Assembly (NCBI GenBank): GCA_041741415.1
Contig: JBGSKC010000021.1
Span: 186,001-250,000, forward strand
Length of the DNA stretch: 64,000 bases
Direction: 5' to 3'
Origin: JANQTF01 sp041741415
Lineage (GTDB): Bacteria > Bacteroidota > Bacteroidia > J057
Shown here: one piece after another, positions 14,386 to 23,531 of the stretch
Numbering within the stretch: the stretch's first letter is position 1
Layout: every line of letters begins with the position of its first letter
Program-made: the position numbers and the translations under genes
Notes under the pieces: generated by a model
Database searches by the model: none
Told to the model about the DNA's origin: nothing
Seen by the model: the letters and a program-made list of their open reading frames with translations, nothing else

Positions 14386-17300
14386 ATGAAGCCAATCATC
14401 CCTATCCTCCTCCTCTTCCTGGGGAGCCTTTCTGCCATGGCGCAAATCCAGTATAGCGCCCAGGTGTTCGACGAAAACCAACAGCCCCTGGCCGGGGCCA
14501 CCGTGATGGAAACCGGCACCTGGGGGGCCATCCACACCGACAATGAGGGCCGGTTTTTTCTCGAAAGCCGCTCAGCCCAGCCAACCTTCAGGATCAGTTT
14601 CTATGGCTATGTACCCCTGGAAGTGAGTCCGGTGAATGGCCAGCTCCCGACAACCCTGTCGATGGTGCCCGCTGAAAATGAGATCGAAGGCCTCCTCATC
14701 ACGGCCCTCGGCATACGCCGCGACCAGCAATCCCTGACCTCCGCTGTGAGCCGCCTGGATGAACGCCAGCTCAGCGACGTTCCGATGACAAACCTCGTGA
14801 ACAGCATTGCAGGGCAGGTCGCGGGCGTGCAGGTCACCAACGGTTCTTCGGGCGTGGGTTCCTCCTCCCGGATCATCATTCGCGGCGAAAACTCTCTCAG
14901 CGGCAACAACGAACCCTTATTTGTTGTGGACGGAGTTCCCATCAGCAATGAGTTGATTGCGAGCGATTTGTTTAACGACGGAGCGAATATCCAGGAAGTC
15001 GATTTTGGCAATGGCGCGGCTGACCTCAACCCTGGCGACATTGAGTCTATCACGATCTTGAAAGGCCCCGGCTCGGCGGCATTGTATGGTGCCCGGGCAG
15101 CTAATGGCGTTGTTCTCATCACGACAAAACGCGGTACCCAACAGCCCGGCTTCCGGGTGAGCACCCAAAGCCTGCTGACCTTCGAAAGCCTTCTTACCCT
15201 GCCTGATTATCAGGATGAATATGGCGGAGGGTCGAATGGGAATTATTCCTTTCAAAACGGCATCGGGGCCGGGGTGAATGATGGTGGCATCAGCAGCTAT
15301 GGCCCAAAGCTCGACGAAGGCCTGCTTGTAAAACAATTTGACAGTCCCTCCACCGACCTGAACGGCAACCCGGTGCGCGGCGGCGATGTGCTGGCCAGAA
15401 CCCGCCCCGACGGCAGTTTTACAGACATCACCCCCACCCCCTGGATTTCCCGGCCCGACAACGTGCGGAACTTCTTCGAAACCGGCGTTACCACCCAGCA
15501 CAATGTGGCCATCAGCCAGGGCAGCCAGACAGGGGGCATTCGCCTGGCCTACAGCAACCTGCGCAACAAAGGCATTTTGCCCAACACCGACCTGGGCCGC
15601 GACGGCATTTCCATCGGGCTCGACCAGCAGCTCAGCCGCAAAGTGCGGGTGGACGGATTTTTCAATTTCATCCAGTCCCGCAGCAACAACCGCCCCAACC
15701 TTGGCTACGGCTATGAAAATGCGATGTATGGCTTTAACTGGACGGGTCGCCAGACCGATATTGCCGCCCTGCGCGACTACTGGCAGGCTGGCCAGGAGGG
15801 CATTCAGCACTTCGACTTCAATTACCTCTGGCTCACCAACCCCTACCTGACGCTGTTTGAAAATACCAACAGCTTTGTCAAAAACCGCGGGCTGGGCAAC
15901 CTCGCCCTGAGCTACCAGATTACCGACCAGCTTCGCCTTCGGGTGCGGAGCGGGGCCGATGTATATGCCGACTCCAGGGCATTCCGCAGGGCCTTCAGCA
16001 CCAACCGCCGGCCTTTTGGCGGGTACCGGGAAGACAAAGTGAACTTTTCGGAGCTGAACACCGACGTTTTGCTGACCTTCGAAGACGAGCGCGGCGACTG
16101 GAGCTATTCTGCTTCGGCTGGTGCCAACCGCTTTGACCAGGAAATCAACTACGCCGGAACAGAGGCTCCCCAGCTCGCCGTTCCCAACCTCTACTCCCTG
16201 GCCAACAGCCGGGCCCCGCTCCGTGGCAGCAGCCAGGTATTCACCAAGCGCATCAACAGCGTGTATGCCTTCGGAAGCCTTGGATATGCTTCGGCGCTGT
16301 ACTTCGACCTGAGCCTGCGCAACGACTGGAGCAGCACCCTGCCGCTGGACAACAACTCCTTTGCCTACTACTCTGCCGGAGTCAGCGCCGTTCTGAGCAA
16401 TTTGATTGAATTGCCACAGGCCGTTTCCTACCTGAAACTGCGCTTTAACGCCGCCAGCGTGGGCAACGACACCGACCCTTATCAGCTTACGAACGTGTTT
16501 CAGTTTAACCAGAACTACGGCAGCTTTTTCCGCGTCACCAACGAAACCGTGCTGAAAAATGCCAACCTCAAGCCCGAGCGCCTCGATGCCCTCGAGCTGG
16601 GAGCTTCGCTCTGGTTGTTCCGCAGCCGCGTGCAGCTTGAGGTTTCTGCCTACCAGAACACCAGCATCAACCAGATCATCGGGAGGCCGGTTTCGCAGAC
16701 AGCAGGCTTCGCGAATGTGATCGAAAACGGCGGAGAGGTGCGCATACGCGGTTTTGAGGCCCAGGCCAGCGGCAGAATCATCGACAAGAAGCGGTTTGGC
16801 TGGACCCTTTCGGCTAATTTTTCCACCTACCGCAGCATCGTGACCGAATTGCCGGAAGGCGTGGACCAGTATGTGACCGGCACGGCAACCGTGTTTTTGG
16901 GAAGCGGTGGTTCCAATGCCGTGTTTTACATCGCCCAGGAAAACGGCAGAGTGGGCGACATGTATGGAACCGGCTTTGTGGAAGTGGACGGACAGATTTT
17001 GTATGGGGCAAATGGCCTGCCGGTTCAGGATGGCACGCTGCGCCTGCTGGGCAACTACAACCCTGATTTTTCGATGGGTCTGGCGAATGAATTCCGTTTT
17101 GGCGGGTTTGTGCTAAGCGCCTTGCTGGACTGGCGCCAGGGCGGAACCGTGGTATCGCGGATCAAAGCACTGGGGATGACCTCGGGCGTGCTGGAGGAAA
17201 GCCTGGCAGGCCGTGAAACCGGCGTGGTTGGCGAGGGAGTAATGAACATCGGCACGGCCACAGAGCCTGTGTATGTTCCCAACACCACCGCGGTGCCTGC

Positions 17301-17604
17301 CAGCCAGTTCTACAACAACTTTTTTGACCGGGGCAATGAAGCCAGCGCCACTTACGATGCTTCCTATGTGAAGCTGCGCCAGCTCAGCCTTTACTACACC
17401 CTGCCAGACAGAGCCTGTCAGGCCATTGGCTTTGATGTGGTGCAAATCGGACTCGTGGGCAGCAACCTGCTGCTTTTCACTGAAAACCCCCATTTCGACC
17501 CCGAGCTCAACGATTTGCAGGGCCGAAACATCGTCTATGGCGTCGATGACATGTCCTATCCTTCCACCAGAAGCTACGGCGTGAGCCTGAAAACGCAGTT
17601 TTAG
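14386..17604 (+). CDS. SusC/RagA-family TonB-dependent outer-membrane transporter
   Basis: A 1072-residue TonB-dependent transporter. A signal peptide (ending SAMAQ) is followed by a carboxypeptidase-regulatory-like domain (about 20-100) and the plug domain (about 110-230) with IIIRGENSLSGNNEPLFVVDG. A 22-strand barrel then ends in a terminal aromatic-x-aromatic pattern (SLKTQF). SusC proteins import large substrates such as glycans or peptides with a SusD lid. The gene is followed by a SusD gene after a 255-base repeat-bearing gap. No glycosidase or peptidase is adjacent, so the substrate cannot be guessed. ATG 14386 begins the signal peptide. Confidence 0.95.
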   Translation: MKPIIPILLLFLGSLSAMAQIQYSAQVFDENQQPLAGATVMETGTWGAIHTDNEGRFFLESRSAQPTFRISFYGYVPLEVSPVNGQLPTTLSMVPAENEIEGLLITALGIRRDQQSLTSAVSRLDERQLSDVPMTNLVNSIAGQVAGVQVTNGSSGVGSSSRIIIRGENSLSGNNEPLFVVDGVPISNELIASDLFNDGANIQEVDFGNGAADLNPGDIESITILKGPGSAALYGARAANGVVLITTKRGTQQPGFRVSTQSLLTFESLLTLPDYQDEYGGGSNGNYSFQNGIGAGVNDGGISSYGPKLDEGLLVKQFDSPSTDLNGNPVRGGDVLARTRPDGSFTDITPTPWISRPDNVRNFFETGVTTQHNVAISQGSQTGGIRLAYSNLRNKGILPNTDLGRDGISIGLDQQLSRKVRVDGFFNFIQSRSNNRPNLGYGYENAMYGFNWTGRQTDIAALRDYWQAGQEGIQHFDFNYLWLTNPYLTLFENTNSFVKNRGLGNLALSYQITDQLRLRVRSGADVYADSRAFRRAFSTNRRPFGGYREDKVNFSELNTDVLLTFEDERGDWSYSASAGANRFDQEINYAGTEAPQLAVPNLYSLANSRAPLRGSSQVFTKRINSVYAFGSLGYASALYFDLSLRNDWSSTLPLDNNSFAYYSAGVSAVLSNLIELPQAVSYLKLRFNAASVGNDTDPYQLTNVFQFNQNYGSFFRVTNETVLKNANLKPERLDALELGASLWLFRSRVQLEVSAYQNTSINQIIGRPVSQTAGFANVIENGGEVRIRGFEAQASGRIIDKKRFGWTLSANFSTYRSIVTELPEGVDQYVTGTATVFLGSGGSNAVFYIAQENGRVGDMYGTGFVEVDGQILYGANGLPVQDGTLRLLGNYNPDFSMGLANEFRFGGFVLSALLDWRQGGTVVSRIKALGMTSGVLEESLAGRETGVVGEGVMNIGTATEPVYVPNTTAVPASQFYNNFFDRGNEASATYDASYVKLRQLSLYYTLPDRACQAIGFDVVQIGLVGSNLLLFTENPHFDPELNDLQGRNIVYGVDDMSYPSTRSYGVSLKTQF

Positions 17605-17859
17605 TGTTGACAATGGTGACAGTGATGACGGTGATGACAGAGAAGAGCGGCGAAGCTTTTGGCCTGTACCAGCTTGTCGGGGGCTCGGTTCTGAACTCCC
17701 CCCGCCCCTCCTTGGCCACGCACAAGGCCAGCCCGAAGGAGGGGAGCCCTGGCAGGGGCCGGAAAGCCCAGGCTTCGCCTCCGGTCACGGTTCTCGCTTC
17801 TCGTCTCCCGGCTCCCTCTTCCGACTTCCGACTTCTGACATCTGACATCTGACCTCTCT
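17605..17859. repeat. Repeat-filled spacer between susC and susD
   Basis: The 255 bases hold a GTGATGACAG minisatellite (17607-17645), a reverse-orientation copy of the GAGCCGGGAG repeat (TTCTCGCTTCTCGTCTCCCGGCTCC, about 17770-17818) and a short tandem (CTTCCGACTTCCGACTTC and CTGACATCTGACATCTGAC, 17817-17852). I see no gene or clear promoter, so susD is presumably read through from susC. Confidence 0.6.
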
Positions 17860-19290
17860 ATGAAACATACCATTTTCCTCTTCCTGGCGCTTCTCGGATG
17901 GAGCTGCACGGGCCCTTTTGAGCAGATCAACCAAAACCCCAATGCCCCGGAGCAGATCGGGCCGCAGTTTTTGCTGGCGAATATCCTCTTCGAGGCGGCT
18001 GATCAAAACACCTTTGAGCAGGGGCACCGCCTGTCCAACTACCTGGCGCAGTTTGCTGCCAGCGTAGAATTTGAGCGGATCGACCGCTACGAAATGGGCA
18101 GCAACAGCACCTACTGGGGTGATTTGTATCGCCTGCTCAACGACATTGAGTCGATGAAAGCCGCCGAAGGCTCCAATGAAGCCTATGCCGCCGTGGGCGA
18201 CGTGCTCCGCTGCCACCTGTTTTCCCAGCTCACCGACCTCTGGGGCGATGTGCCCTACACCCAGGCCCTTCAGGCCCGGGGCGGCAATTTTACCCCTGCC
18301 TACGACAGCCAGGAAGACATCTACACCGACCCCGAAACAGGCCTGCTGGCAGTGCTGGAAAGAGCGGCCCAAACCCTCGGCAGTACCTCCAGCCGCATCC
18401 AGGGCGATATCATGTTTGCCAACGACCTCGACAAATGGAAGCGCTTTGCCAACAGCCTTCGGGTGAGGTATCTGATGCGGATGTCGAAGCGGCTGACAGA
18501 TTTCTCCGGCCTGCAGGCGCTGGCCAGTTCCGGCGAACTGATGCGCGGCAACCAGGACAACGCCGTGGTGCCATACCTCGCAGCGGCCCCCACCCAGTGG
18601 CCCATGTCGCAGGCTGCCCTCGGTCTGTACCAGGAGCACCGGATGACCCGCACCGTTGACTCTGTTCTCGAGCTGTGGGATGATCCCCGCGTGGCGGTGC
18701 TGTACAAACCCACCCAGAAAAGCGTGACCGATGGAAACCCTCAGTACAAGGGTCTGCTCAACGGCCAGAACCGCGAGACCATTGCTGCCAAGGGCATTGA
18801 CCTGAACGACATCTCGCTGTTTGGCTTCATTTTCCGCGATATCCCCGACGGTGTGGACGCCCAGTTCATGCAATATGCCGAGCTGCAGTTTGCCCTTGCA
18901 GAAGCAGCAGCCCGGGGGTACATCACGGGAGATGCCCGCACCTACTACGAAGCCGGGATTGCTGCAAGCTTCGCTTACTGGGGCGCGGCCCTCCCCGCTG
19001 ATTACCTGACCCGTCCGGCGGTGGCATTGGATGGAACGAACGACCTCGACAGGATTTTGACCCAGAAGTGGCTGTCCCTGATCAATTGCGGGCACGAGGC
19101 CTGGTTTGAGGTTCGGAGAACGGGCATTCCGGCCCTGCAGCCCGGCCCCGACAACCTCAACGACGGTCGTTACCCGGTGCGTTACTTTTACCCAGAGTCC
19201 GAGCAGGCCACCAACGCCGCCAACTACCAGGCCGCATCAGCCCGCATGGGCGGCGATGACATCAACAGCAAAGGCTGGTGGGAGAAATAG
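17860..19290 (+). CDS. SusD/RagB-family surface lipoprotein
   Basis: A 476-residue protein with a lipobox (LLGWSC, Cys 16). The mature start is the typical FEQINQNPNAPEQIGPQFLL of SusD-like_2 proteins. The central region has the family pattern in which TDLWGDVPYTQAL follows a TPR-like helix pair. SusD binds substrate at the cell surface and caps the SusC barrel. Length is normal. It lies 255 bases downstream of its SusC partner and is closed by a strong terminator at 19307-19347. Confidence 0.93.
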   Translation: MKHTIFLFLALLGWSCTGPFEQINQNPNAPEQIGPQFLLANILFEAADQNTFEQGHRLSNYLAQFAASVEFERIDRYEMGSNSTYWGDLYRLLNDIESMKAAEGSNEAYAAVGDVLRCHLFSQLTDLWGDVPYTQALQARGGNFTPAYDSQEDIYTDPETGLLAVLERAAQTLGSTSSRIQGDIMFANDLDKWKRFANSLRVRYLMRMSKRLTDFSGLQALASSGELMRGNQDNAVVPYLAAAPTQWPMSQAALGLYQEHRMTRTVDSVLELWDDPRVAVLYKPTQKSVTDGNPQYKGLLNGQNRETIAAKGIDLNDISLFGFIFRDIPDGVDAQFMQYAELQFALAEAAARGYITGDARTYYEAGIAASFAYWGAALPADYLTRPAVALDGTNDLDRILTQKWLSLINCGHEAWFEVRRTGIPALQPGPDNLNDGRYPVRYFYPESEQATNAANYQAASARMGGDDINSKGWWEK

Positions 19291-19306
19291 CAAATTTTGG
19301 TGGATG

Positions 19307-19347
19307 AAAAACCTCTTCCTGGCGAAGGCCGGGGGGAGGTTTTTTTT
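19307..19347 (+). terminator. Rho-independent terminator after susD
   Basis: AAAAACCTC (19307-19315) pairs with GAGGTTTTT (19336-19344). The loop has further partial pairing, and the right arm continues into a run of eight T. It is 17 bases beyond the susD stop. Confidence 0.7.
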
Positions 19348-19461
19348 ACTGATTGAGAATGGGGTAAAGGAGGGAAGAGAGGCAAAAGGGAGGCGTAAGA
19401 TCCGATGTGGAATCGCTGCGAAAAAGACCTGCTGCGTGCTGGCCCAGCCAAATGGCTTTGG

Positions 19462-19469
19462 TATATTTG
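19462..19469 (+). promoter_or_regulatory. Candidate -7 promoter box for the epimerase gene
   Basis: TATATTTG is an exact TAnnTTTG match, 57 bases before the ATG at 19526 and after the susD terminator. No good -33 box is visible. Confidence 0.5.
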
Positions 19470-19525
19470 GCCGCGGGAACCATTTCTCCCTTGACATTCT
19501 CCAACTCAACCTTCCATCCCCTCCC

Positions 19526-20515
19526 ATGAATATTTTGATCACTGGCGGTGCCGGCTTCATTGGCTCCCACCTCGCCGATTCCCTCCTGGAAAAAGGCCAT
19601 CAGGTAAAGGCCTACGACAACCTGATTACGGGCCGCCTCGATAACCTTGCCCACCTCGATGGGAACCCTCAGTTTGAGTTTGTTCATGGAGACGTGACCG
19701 ACGCCCAAGCCCTGGAACCACTTGTGGACTGGTGCGACCATTGCTATCACCTGGCTGCGCCGGTTGGCGTGAAATACGTGATGGACCATCCCGTTCGGAC
19801 AATCCTCGACAACGTTCGGGGAATCGATACAGTTCTGGCCCTTGTTCACCGCTTTCAGAAGCGGGTGCTGGTGGCTTCCACTTCTGAAATTTATGGCCGT
19901 AGCCTCGACATGCTCGACAAAACGGGCAAGGGAAAGCTCAAAGAAGACGACTACCGCGTGGAAGGCTCAACCCGCAACCACCGCTGGGCCTATGCCAACA
20001 CCAAGGCCATGGACGAGTTTTTGTCCTTTGCCTATTTCAAAGAATACGGCACAGAAGTCGTCATCGCCCGTTTTTTCAACACCGTAGGCCCGCGTCAGTT
20101 GTTCGAATATGGCATGGTGATTCCCAATTTCGTTTCCAAGGCACTTGCCGGGGAGCCCATTGAAATCTTCGGAACAGGCGAACAGAAGCGCAGCTTCATG
20201 CACGTCCTGGACGCAGTGAGGGCTGTTACTACCCTGATGCTCACCGGGAAGGGAGTGGGGCAGGAATTTAATGTGGGCAACCCCATTGAGATCACGATGA
20301 ACGACCTGGCGGCCAGGGTGGTGGAGCGGACGGGAAGCAAATCGGAGGTCATTCACCGAAACTATGCCGACGTCTATGGTCCCGGCTACGAAGACATGAA
20401 CCGCCGCACCGCCGACATCAGTAAGCTGGAAAGCACCATCGGTTTTGAGATGCAATACAGCCTGGATGATATTCTGGATGACGTGATCCGGTACTACCAG
20501 GCGAAACAGGGGTGA
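19526..20515 (+). CDS. NAD-dependent sugar-nucleotide epimerase/dehydratase (extended SDR)
   Basis: A 329-residue extended short-chain dehydrogenase. GGAGFIGSH (7-15) is the NAD-binding loop. The catalytic Ser/Thr and YxxxK appear as ASTSEIYG and YANTK. Downstream, RFFNTVGPRQ and FGTGEQKRSFMHVLDAV are typical of UDP-glucuronate decarboxylase, GDP-mannose dehydratase and dTDP-glucose dehydratase-type enzymes. The exact sugar is not decidable. ATG 19526 was chosen because the codons before it run through the terminator region. It is a single transcription unit. Confidence 0.88.
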   Translation: MNILITGGAGFIGSHLADSLLEKGHQVKAYDNLITGRLDNLAHLDGNPQFEFVHGDVTDAQALEPLVDWCDHCYHLAAPVGVKYVMDHPVRTILDNVRGIDTVLALVHRFQKRVLVASTSEIYGRSLDMLDKTGKGKLKEDDYRVEGSTRNHRWAYANTKAMDEFLSFAYFKEYGTEVVIARFFNTVGPRQLFEYGMVIPNFVSKALAGEPIEIFGTGEQKRSFMHVLDAVRAVTTLMLTGKGVGQEFNVGNPIEITMNDLAARVVERTGSKSEVIHRNYADVYGPGYEDMNRRTADISKLESTIGFEMQYSLDDILDDVIRYYQAKQG

Positions 20516-20597
20516 GAGGAGCGGTGAACAGAATTCAGGAATGATCCTGTTCTTCCTAAGTTCAACTGTCAACCTAGATTAGGATTCGACCCCGAAA

Positions 20598-21040
20598 CAT
20601 CCCCTCCCCGGCCCTCCCCTTCAAAAAAGGATAGGGAGAAAGAATGGCTACGCCGGTCGGGAGACGCGATGAATCGCGTCTCTACTAATGCAAACCTGTT
20701 TGAGGTTGAATGATGAAAGGCGAGACTGAAAAGTATCTTTGATTCCAGTCTCGCAGCGCGTCTGAAACATCCCCTCTCCGGCCCAGCCCTTCAAAAAAGG
20801 ACAGGGAGAAAGAATGGCTACACCGGTCCGGAGACGCGATGAATCGCGTCTCTACTAATGCAAACCTGTTTGAGGTTGAATGATGAAAGGCGAGACTGGA
20901 GAGAATCTTAGATTCCAGTCTCGCCTTTCGCATCGCGTTTGAAAACATCCCCTCCCCGGCCTTCCCCTTCAAAAAAGGGGAGGGAGAAAGAAAGGCTTCG
21001 CCTCCAGTCTCGCCTCTCGGTTCTCGGCTCTCGTTTCCAA
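20598..21040. repeat. Tandem intergenic repeat of 170-178 bases, three copies
   Basis: Copies begin at about 20598, 20768 and 20946, the third partial. Each contains a pyrimidine-rich start (CATCCCCTCCCCGGCC), a TTCAAAAAAGG..AGGGAGAAAG stretch and a tail carrying GCGAGACTG paired with CAGTCTCGC. Copies one and two also carry a perfect 10-bp palindrome with arms GAGACGCGAT and ATCGCGTCTC (20661-20682 and 20831-20852). The last copy runs into a GAGCCGGGAG-type repeat in reverse orientation. There is no gene between 20516 and 21081. Confidence 0.75.
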
Positions 21041-21081
21041 AATTCTCGCAGCAAAGCGGTCTCAAAGGGTCTCAAAGGGTC

Positions 21082-22596
21082 TCAACGCGTGTATTTCGTC
21101 CCGATGCGGTTCCAGCGGGGTCCGAAATCTTTTTCGTGGGAGAAAAACACAAAGAGAGGCCTTCCGACAATATGCGTTTCGGGCACAAAGCCCCAGATGC
21201 GGCTGTCTTCGGAGTTGTGGCGATTATCGCCCATCATCCAGTAATAGTCTGTGGCGAAGGTGTACTCAGTAGCAGGCTGCCCATCAATCAGCACGCCATC
21301 GGGCTTGATTTCCAACTTGTGGCCTTCATACACTTCGATGCATCGGCGGTAGAGCACCACATTTTTGGCGTCGAGGGAAATGGTCATGCCTGCTTTGGGC
21401 AAAACGAGCGGGCCATAGTTGTCGATGTTCCAGCGGTGTACGCTGCCGTCGGTATTGCCCAGGGCCTCGTTGGGGTAGCAGGTGCGCTCCCAGTCGCCAC
21501 CGCGCCGGAAGGTGGTATCCACTTTTTTCACATTATCAAAGCTCTTGATAATCCAGGCAATGGAGTCAGGCATAAAAAAGGTGAAGCCTCCGCGCTGAAT
21601 GGGGTAATAGTTCGGGTTGAGGTTGGGATTGGGATTTTGGAAGGTAGGCATGATGAACTCCCTGAATCCCAATTGATTAAGTCGCTGGCTGGAGAAATTG
21701 GAGCCGTTGGTGAGCACGGTGTACTCATACTGCATGTTGGGCGGGTTGTAGCCCGGCTGGCCATTGATAAATACCTGCTGGTCAATAATTTGCAGGGTAT
21801 CTCCTGGCACAGCCACACAGCGCTTGATGTAATTTTCCTTCATCGAAGTGGCTTCCACGAGGCCGGCGCCATCGTTGAGGTCGTCGATATCATGGGCAGG
21901 ATAGTTGAAAACGACGATGTCATTTCGCTTCACCTCCCTGAATCCCGGCAGGCGCCAGTAAGGAAGCTTGACTACGCCGAGGTAGGAGGGCATGGAAAAG
22001 CTGCCAAGTTTGACTTTATTATGAATAAACGGCACCGAAAGCGGCACCATAGGCATGCGGGCACCATAATGAAACTTGCTGACGAAAAGAAAATCCCCGG
22101 CCATCAGGGTGCGCTCCATGGAGGAGGTGGGAATCATGAAGGCCTCAATGAAGAAGGTGCGAATGATGAGGGCAGAAACTCCGGCAAACAAAATGGCATC
22201 GCCCCATTCGCGGGCCTGGCCTTTGGCTGGCACATTTTTGTGGGTATCGGGCGGGCCGAGGTACACCGTTTTGGGATCAAAGCCAATGCGGGGAAGATAA
22301 TATGGAAACAACAGCAGCGAAGCAGTGTGTTCTTTCAGTTTATATTTGCCAAATGCCCGCACCAGATCGATGGTCATGGCCACCCACACGAGCACACCTA
22401 CCACCGGAATAAGCAGCAGCGCCGCCCAGTAAAGCGGCTTTCCGATGATTTTGAGCCAGATCACCCAGTTGTATACTGGTACCAGGGAAGCCCAGCCCGG
22501 TTGTCCGGCTTTTTCAAATAATTTCCAGTGACCCACTTTCAGACCCGCCAGGGCCAAAACAATCAGGGTGATCCAGAAGATCGCGCCGAAATCCAT
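21082..22596 (-). CDS. lepB: Signal peptidase I with N-terminal DUF5684-like membrane domain
   Basis: A 504-residue membrane protein. The first ~100 residues form a helical membrane domain (AGQPGWASLVPVYNWVIWLK) of the DUF5684 type. From about 130 the signal peptidase I domain follows, with the catalytic Ser in IPTSSMERTL (S159), the catalytic Lys in NYIKRCVAVPGD (K258) and the GDNRHNSEDSR box near the end. The enzyme removes signal peptides from exported proteins on the periplasmic side of the inner membrane. A long insertion between Lys and the GDN box is usual in Bacteroidota. ATG 22596 begins the first membrane helix; upstream in-frame codons are not family-like. Confidence 0.95.
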   Translation of the reverse strand: MDFGAIFWITLIVLALAGLKVGHWKLFEKAGQPGWASLVPVYNWVIWLKIIGKPLYWAALLLIPVVGVLVWVAMTIDLVRAFGKYKLKEHTASLLLFPYYLPRIGFDPKTVYLGPPDTHKNVPAKGQAREWGDAILFAGVSALIIRTFFIEAFMIPTSSMERTLMAGDFLFVSKFHYGARMPMVPLSVPFIHNKVKLGSFSMPSYLGVVKLPYWRLPGFREVKRNDIVVFNYPAHDIDDLNDGAGLVEATSMKENYIKRCVAVPGDTLQIIDQQVFINGQPGYNPPNMQYEYTVLTNGSNFSSQRLNQLGFREFIMPTFQNPNPNLNPNYYPIQRGGFTFFMPDSIAWIIKSFDNVKKVDTTFRRGGDWERTCYPNEALGNTDGSVHRWNIDNYGPLVLPKAGMTISLDAKNVVLYRRCIEVYEGHKLEIKPDGVLIDGQPATEYTFATDYYWMMGDNRHNSEDSRIWGFVPETHIVGRPLFVFFSHEKDFGPRWNRIGTKYTR

Positions 22597-22627
22597 GCAA
22601 TCGTTGGTTGAATGATGACAAGAGGAG

Positions 22628-22635
22628 CAAAGGTA
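22628..22635 (-). promoter_or_regulatory. Candidate -7 promoter box for lepB
   Basis: On the minus strand TACCTTTG matches TAnnTTTG, 32 bases before the lepB start. The 308-base space up to the nicotinamidase start at 22905 otherwise shows nothing I can name. Confidence 0.45.
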
Positions 22636-22904
22636 AACAAAGAATCCAGCCTTGCCAGCCTGCTTTGCTCCACCACCCTGTCTGTGTCGGGATTCATTTG
22701 CCGAACTTACAGCGATCCCAAAAAATCTTTCCGGAACCTTCATGCGACCGGTTGGTCTAATGATCAGGCAATCAGCCAGTTGGCCATCCTCCTGCGCAAT
22801 TGCCACCACAGAAGGATTCAACATTTCCAACCGATGGTCGTAAGTTGAGCGCCAAACAAAAAGCCTGGCTTGCTCAGGTTTGCTTTCTCCCTGACCTTTT
22901 TTGC

Positions 22905-23531
22905 ATGCGTGCATTGATCCTCGTTGATATCCAGCTCGATTTTCTGCCGGGAGGCGCCCTGGAAGTTCCCCGTGGCGACCAAATCATCCCGGTTGTGAAC
23001 CTGCTCCAGCCACATTTCGACCTCGTGGTAGCGACCCAGGACTGGCACCCCGCCAATCACGGCAGCTTTGCCGAGCAATACCCCGGAAAATCTCCTGGCG
23101 ACCTGATCGACCTGCACGGCCTCACACAGGTGCTATGGCCGGTTCACTGCGTGCAAAATAGCCCCGGTGCCGCTTTCTCCCCCCAGCTTGATCTCACCCG
23201 CGTCCGGAAAATTTTCCAAAAAGGCACAGATCCCGGCATTGACTCCTACTCCGGCTTCTTCGACAACGGCCACCGCAAAGCTACCGGCCTGGAAGATTAT
23301 CTCCGGGATCAGCAGGTGTCGGAGGTGTATGTGGTGGGGCTAGCCGCTGATTATTGCGTGAAATTTACCGCCCTCGATGCCCGGGCAGCTGGCTTCAAAA
23401 CTGTTGTGATTGACGACGCCACCAGGGGCGTAAACCTTGCTCCGATGGACACGCGCGATGCTTTCATCGAAATGGAATCCGCCGGAATTCATCTCGTTCA
23501 CTCCAGCGCCCTTCTTTCTGCCGAAGCTTAG
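22905..23531 (+). CDS. pncA: Nicotinamidase / pyrazinamidase
   Basis: A 208-residue isochorismatase-fold amidohydrolase that converts nicotinamide to nicotinate in NAD salvage. The catalytic triad is visible as D8 (ALILVDIQ), K106 (FQKGTD) and C151 (AADYCVKF). The metal site is D46, H48 and H52 in DWHPANH. The start at 22905 gives a normal N-terminus; a longer frame exists but is not family-like. Its TAG stop overlaps the stop of the convergent histidine kinase gene. Confidence 0.95.
   Translation: MRALILVDIQLDFLPGGALEVPRGDQIIPVVNLLQPHFDLVVATQDWHPANHGSFAEQYPGKSPGDLIDLHGLTQVLWPVHCVQNSPGAAFSPQLDLTRVRKIFQKGTDPGIDSYSGFFDNGHRKATGLEDYLRDQQVSEVYVVGLAADYCVKFTALDARAAGFKTVVIDDATRGVNLAPMDTRDAFIEMESAGIHLVHSSALLSAEA

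Noticed and set aside
17785..19095. 436-residue open frame antisense to susD
   Set aside because: SusD is clear on the plus strand; the antisense frame runs on into the repeat region without a credible start.
20598..21040. CRISPR array or phage attachment site
   Set aside because: Units are 170-178 bases, nearly identical throughout, without unique spacers; no integrase is near.
21136..22521. 461-residue open frame antisense to signal peptidase I
   Set aside because: The opposite strand encodes all catalytic motifs of lepB; this frame is a codon-structure by-product.
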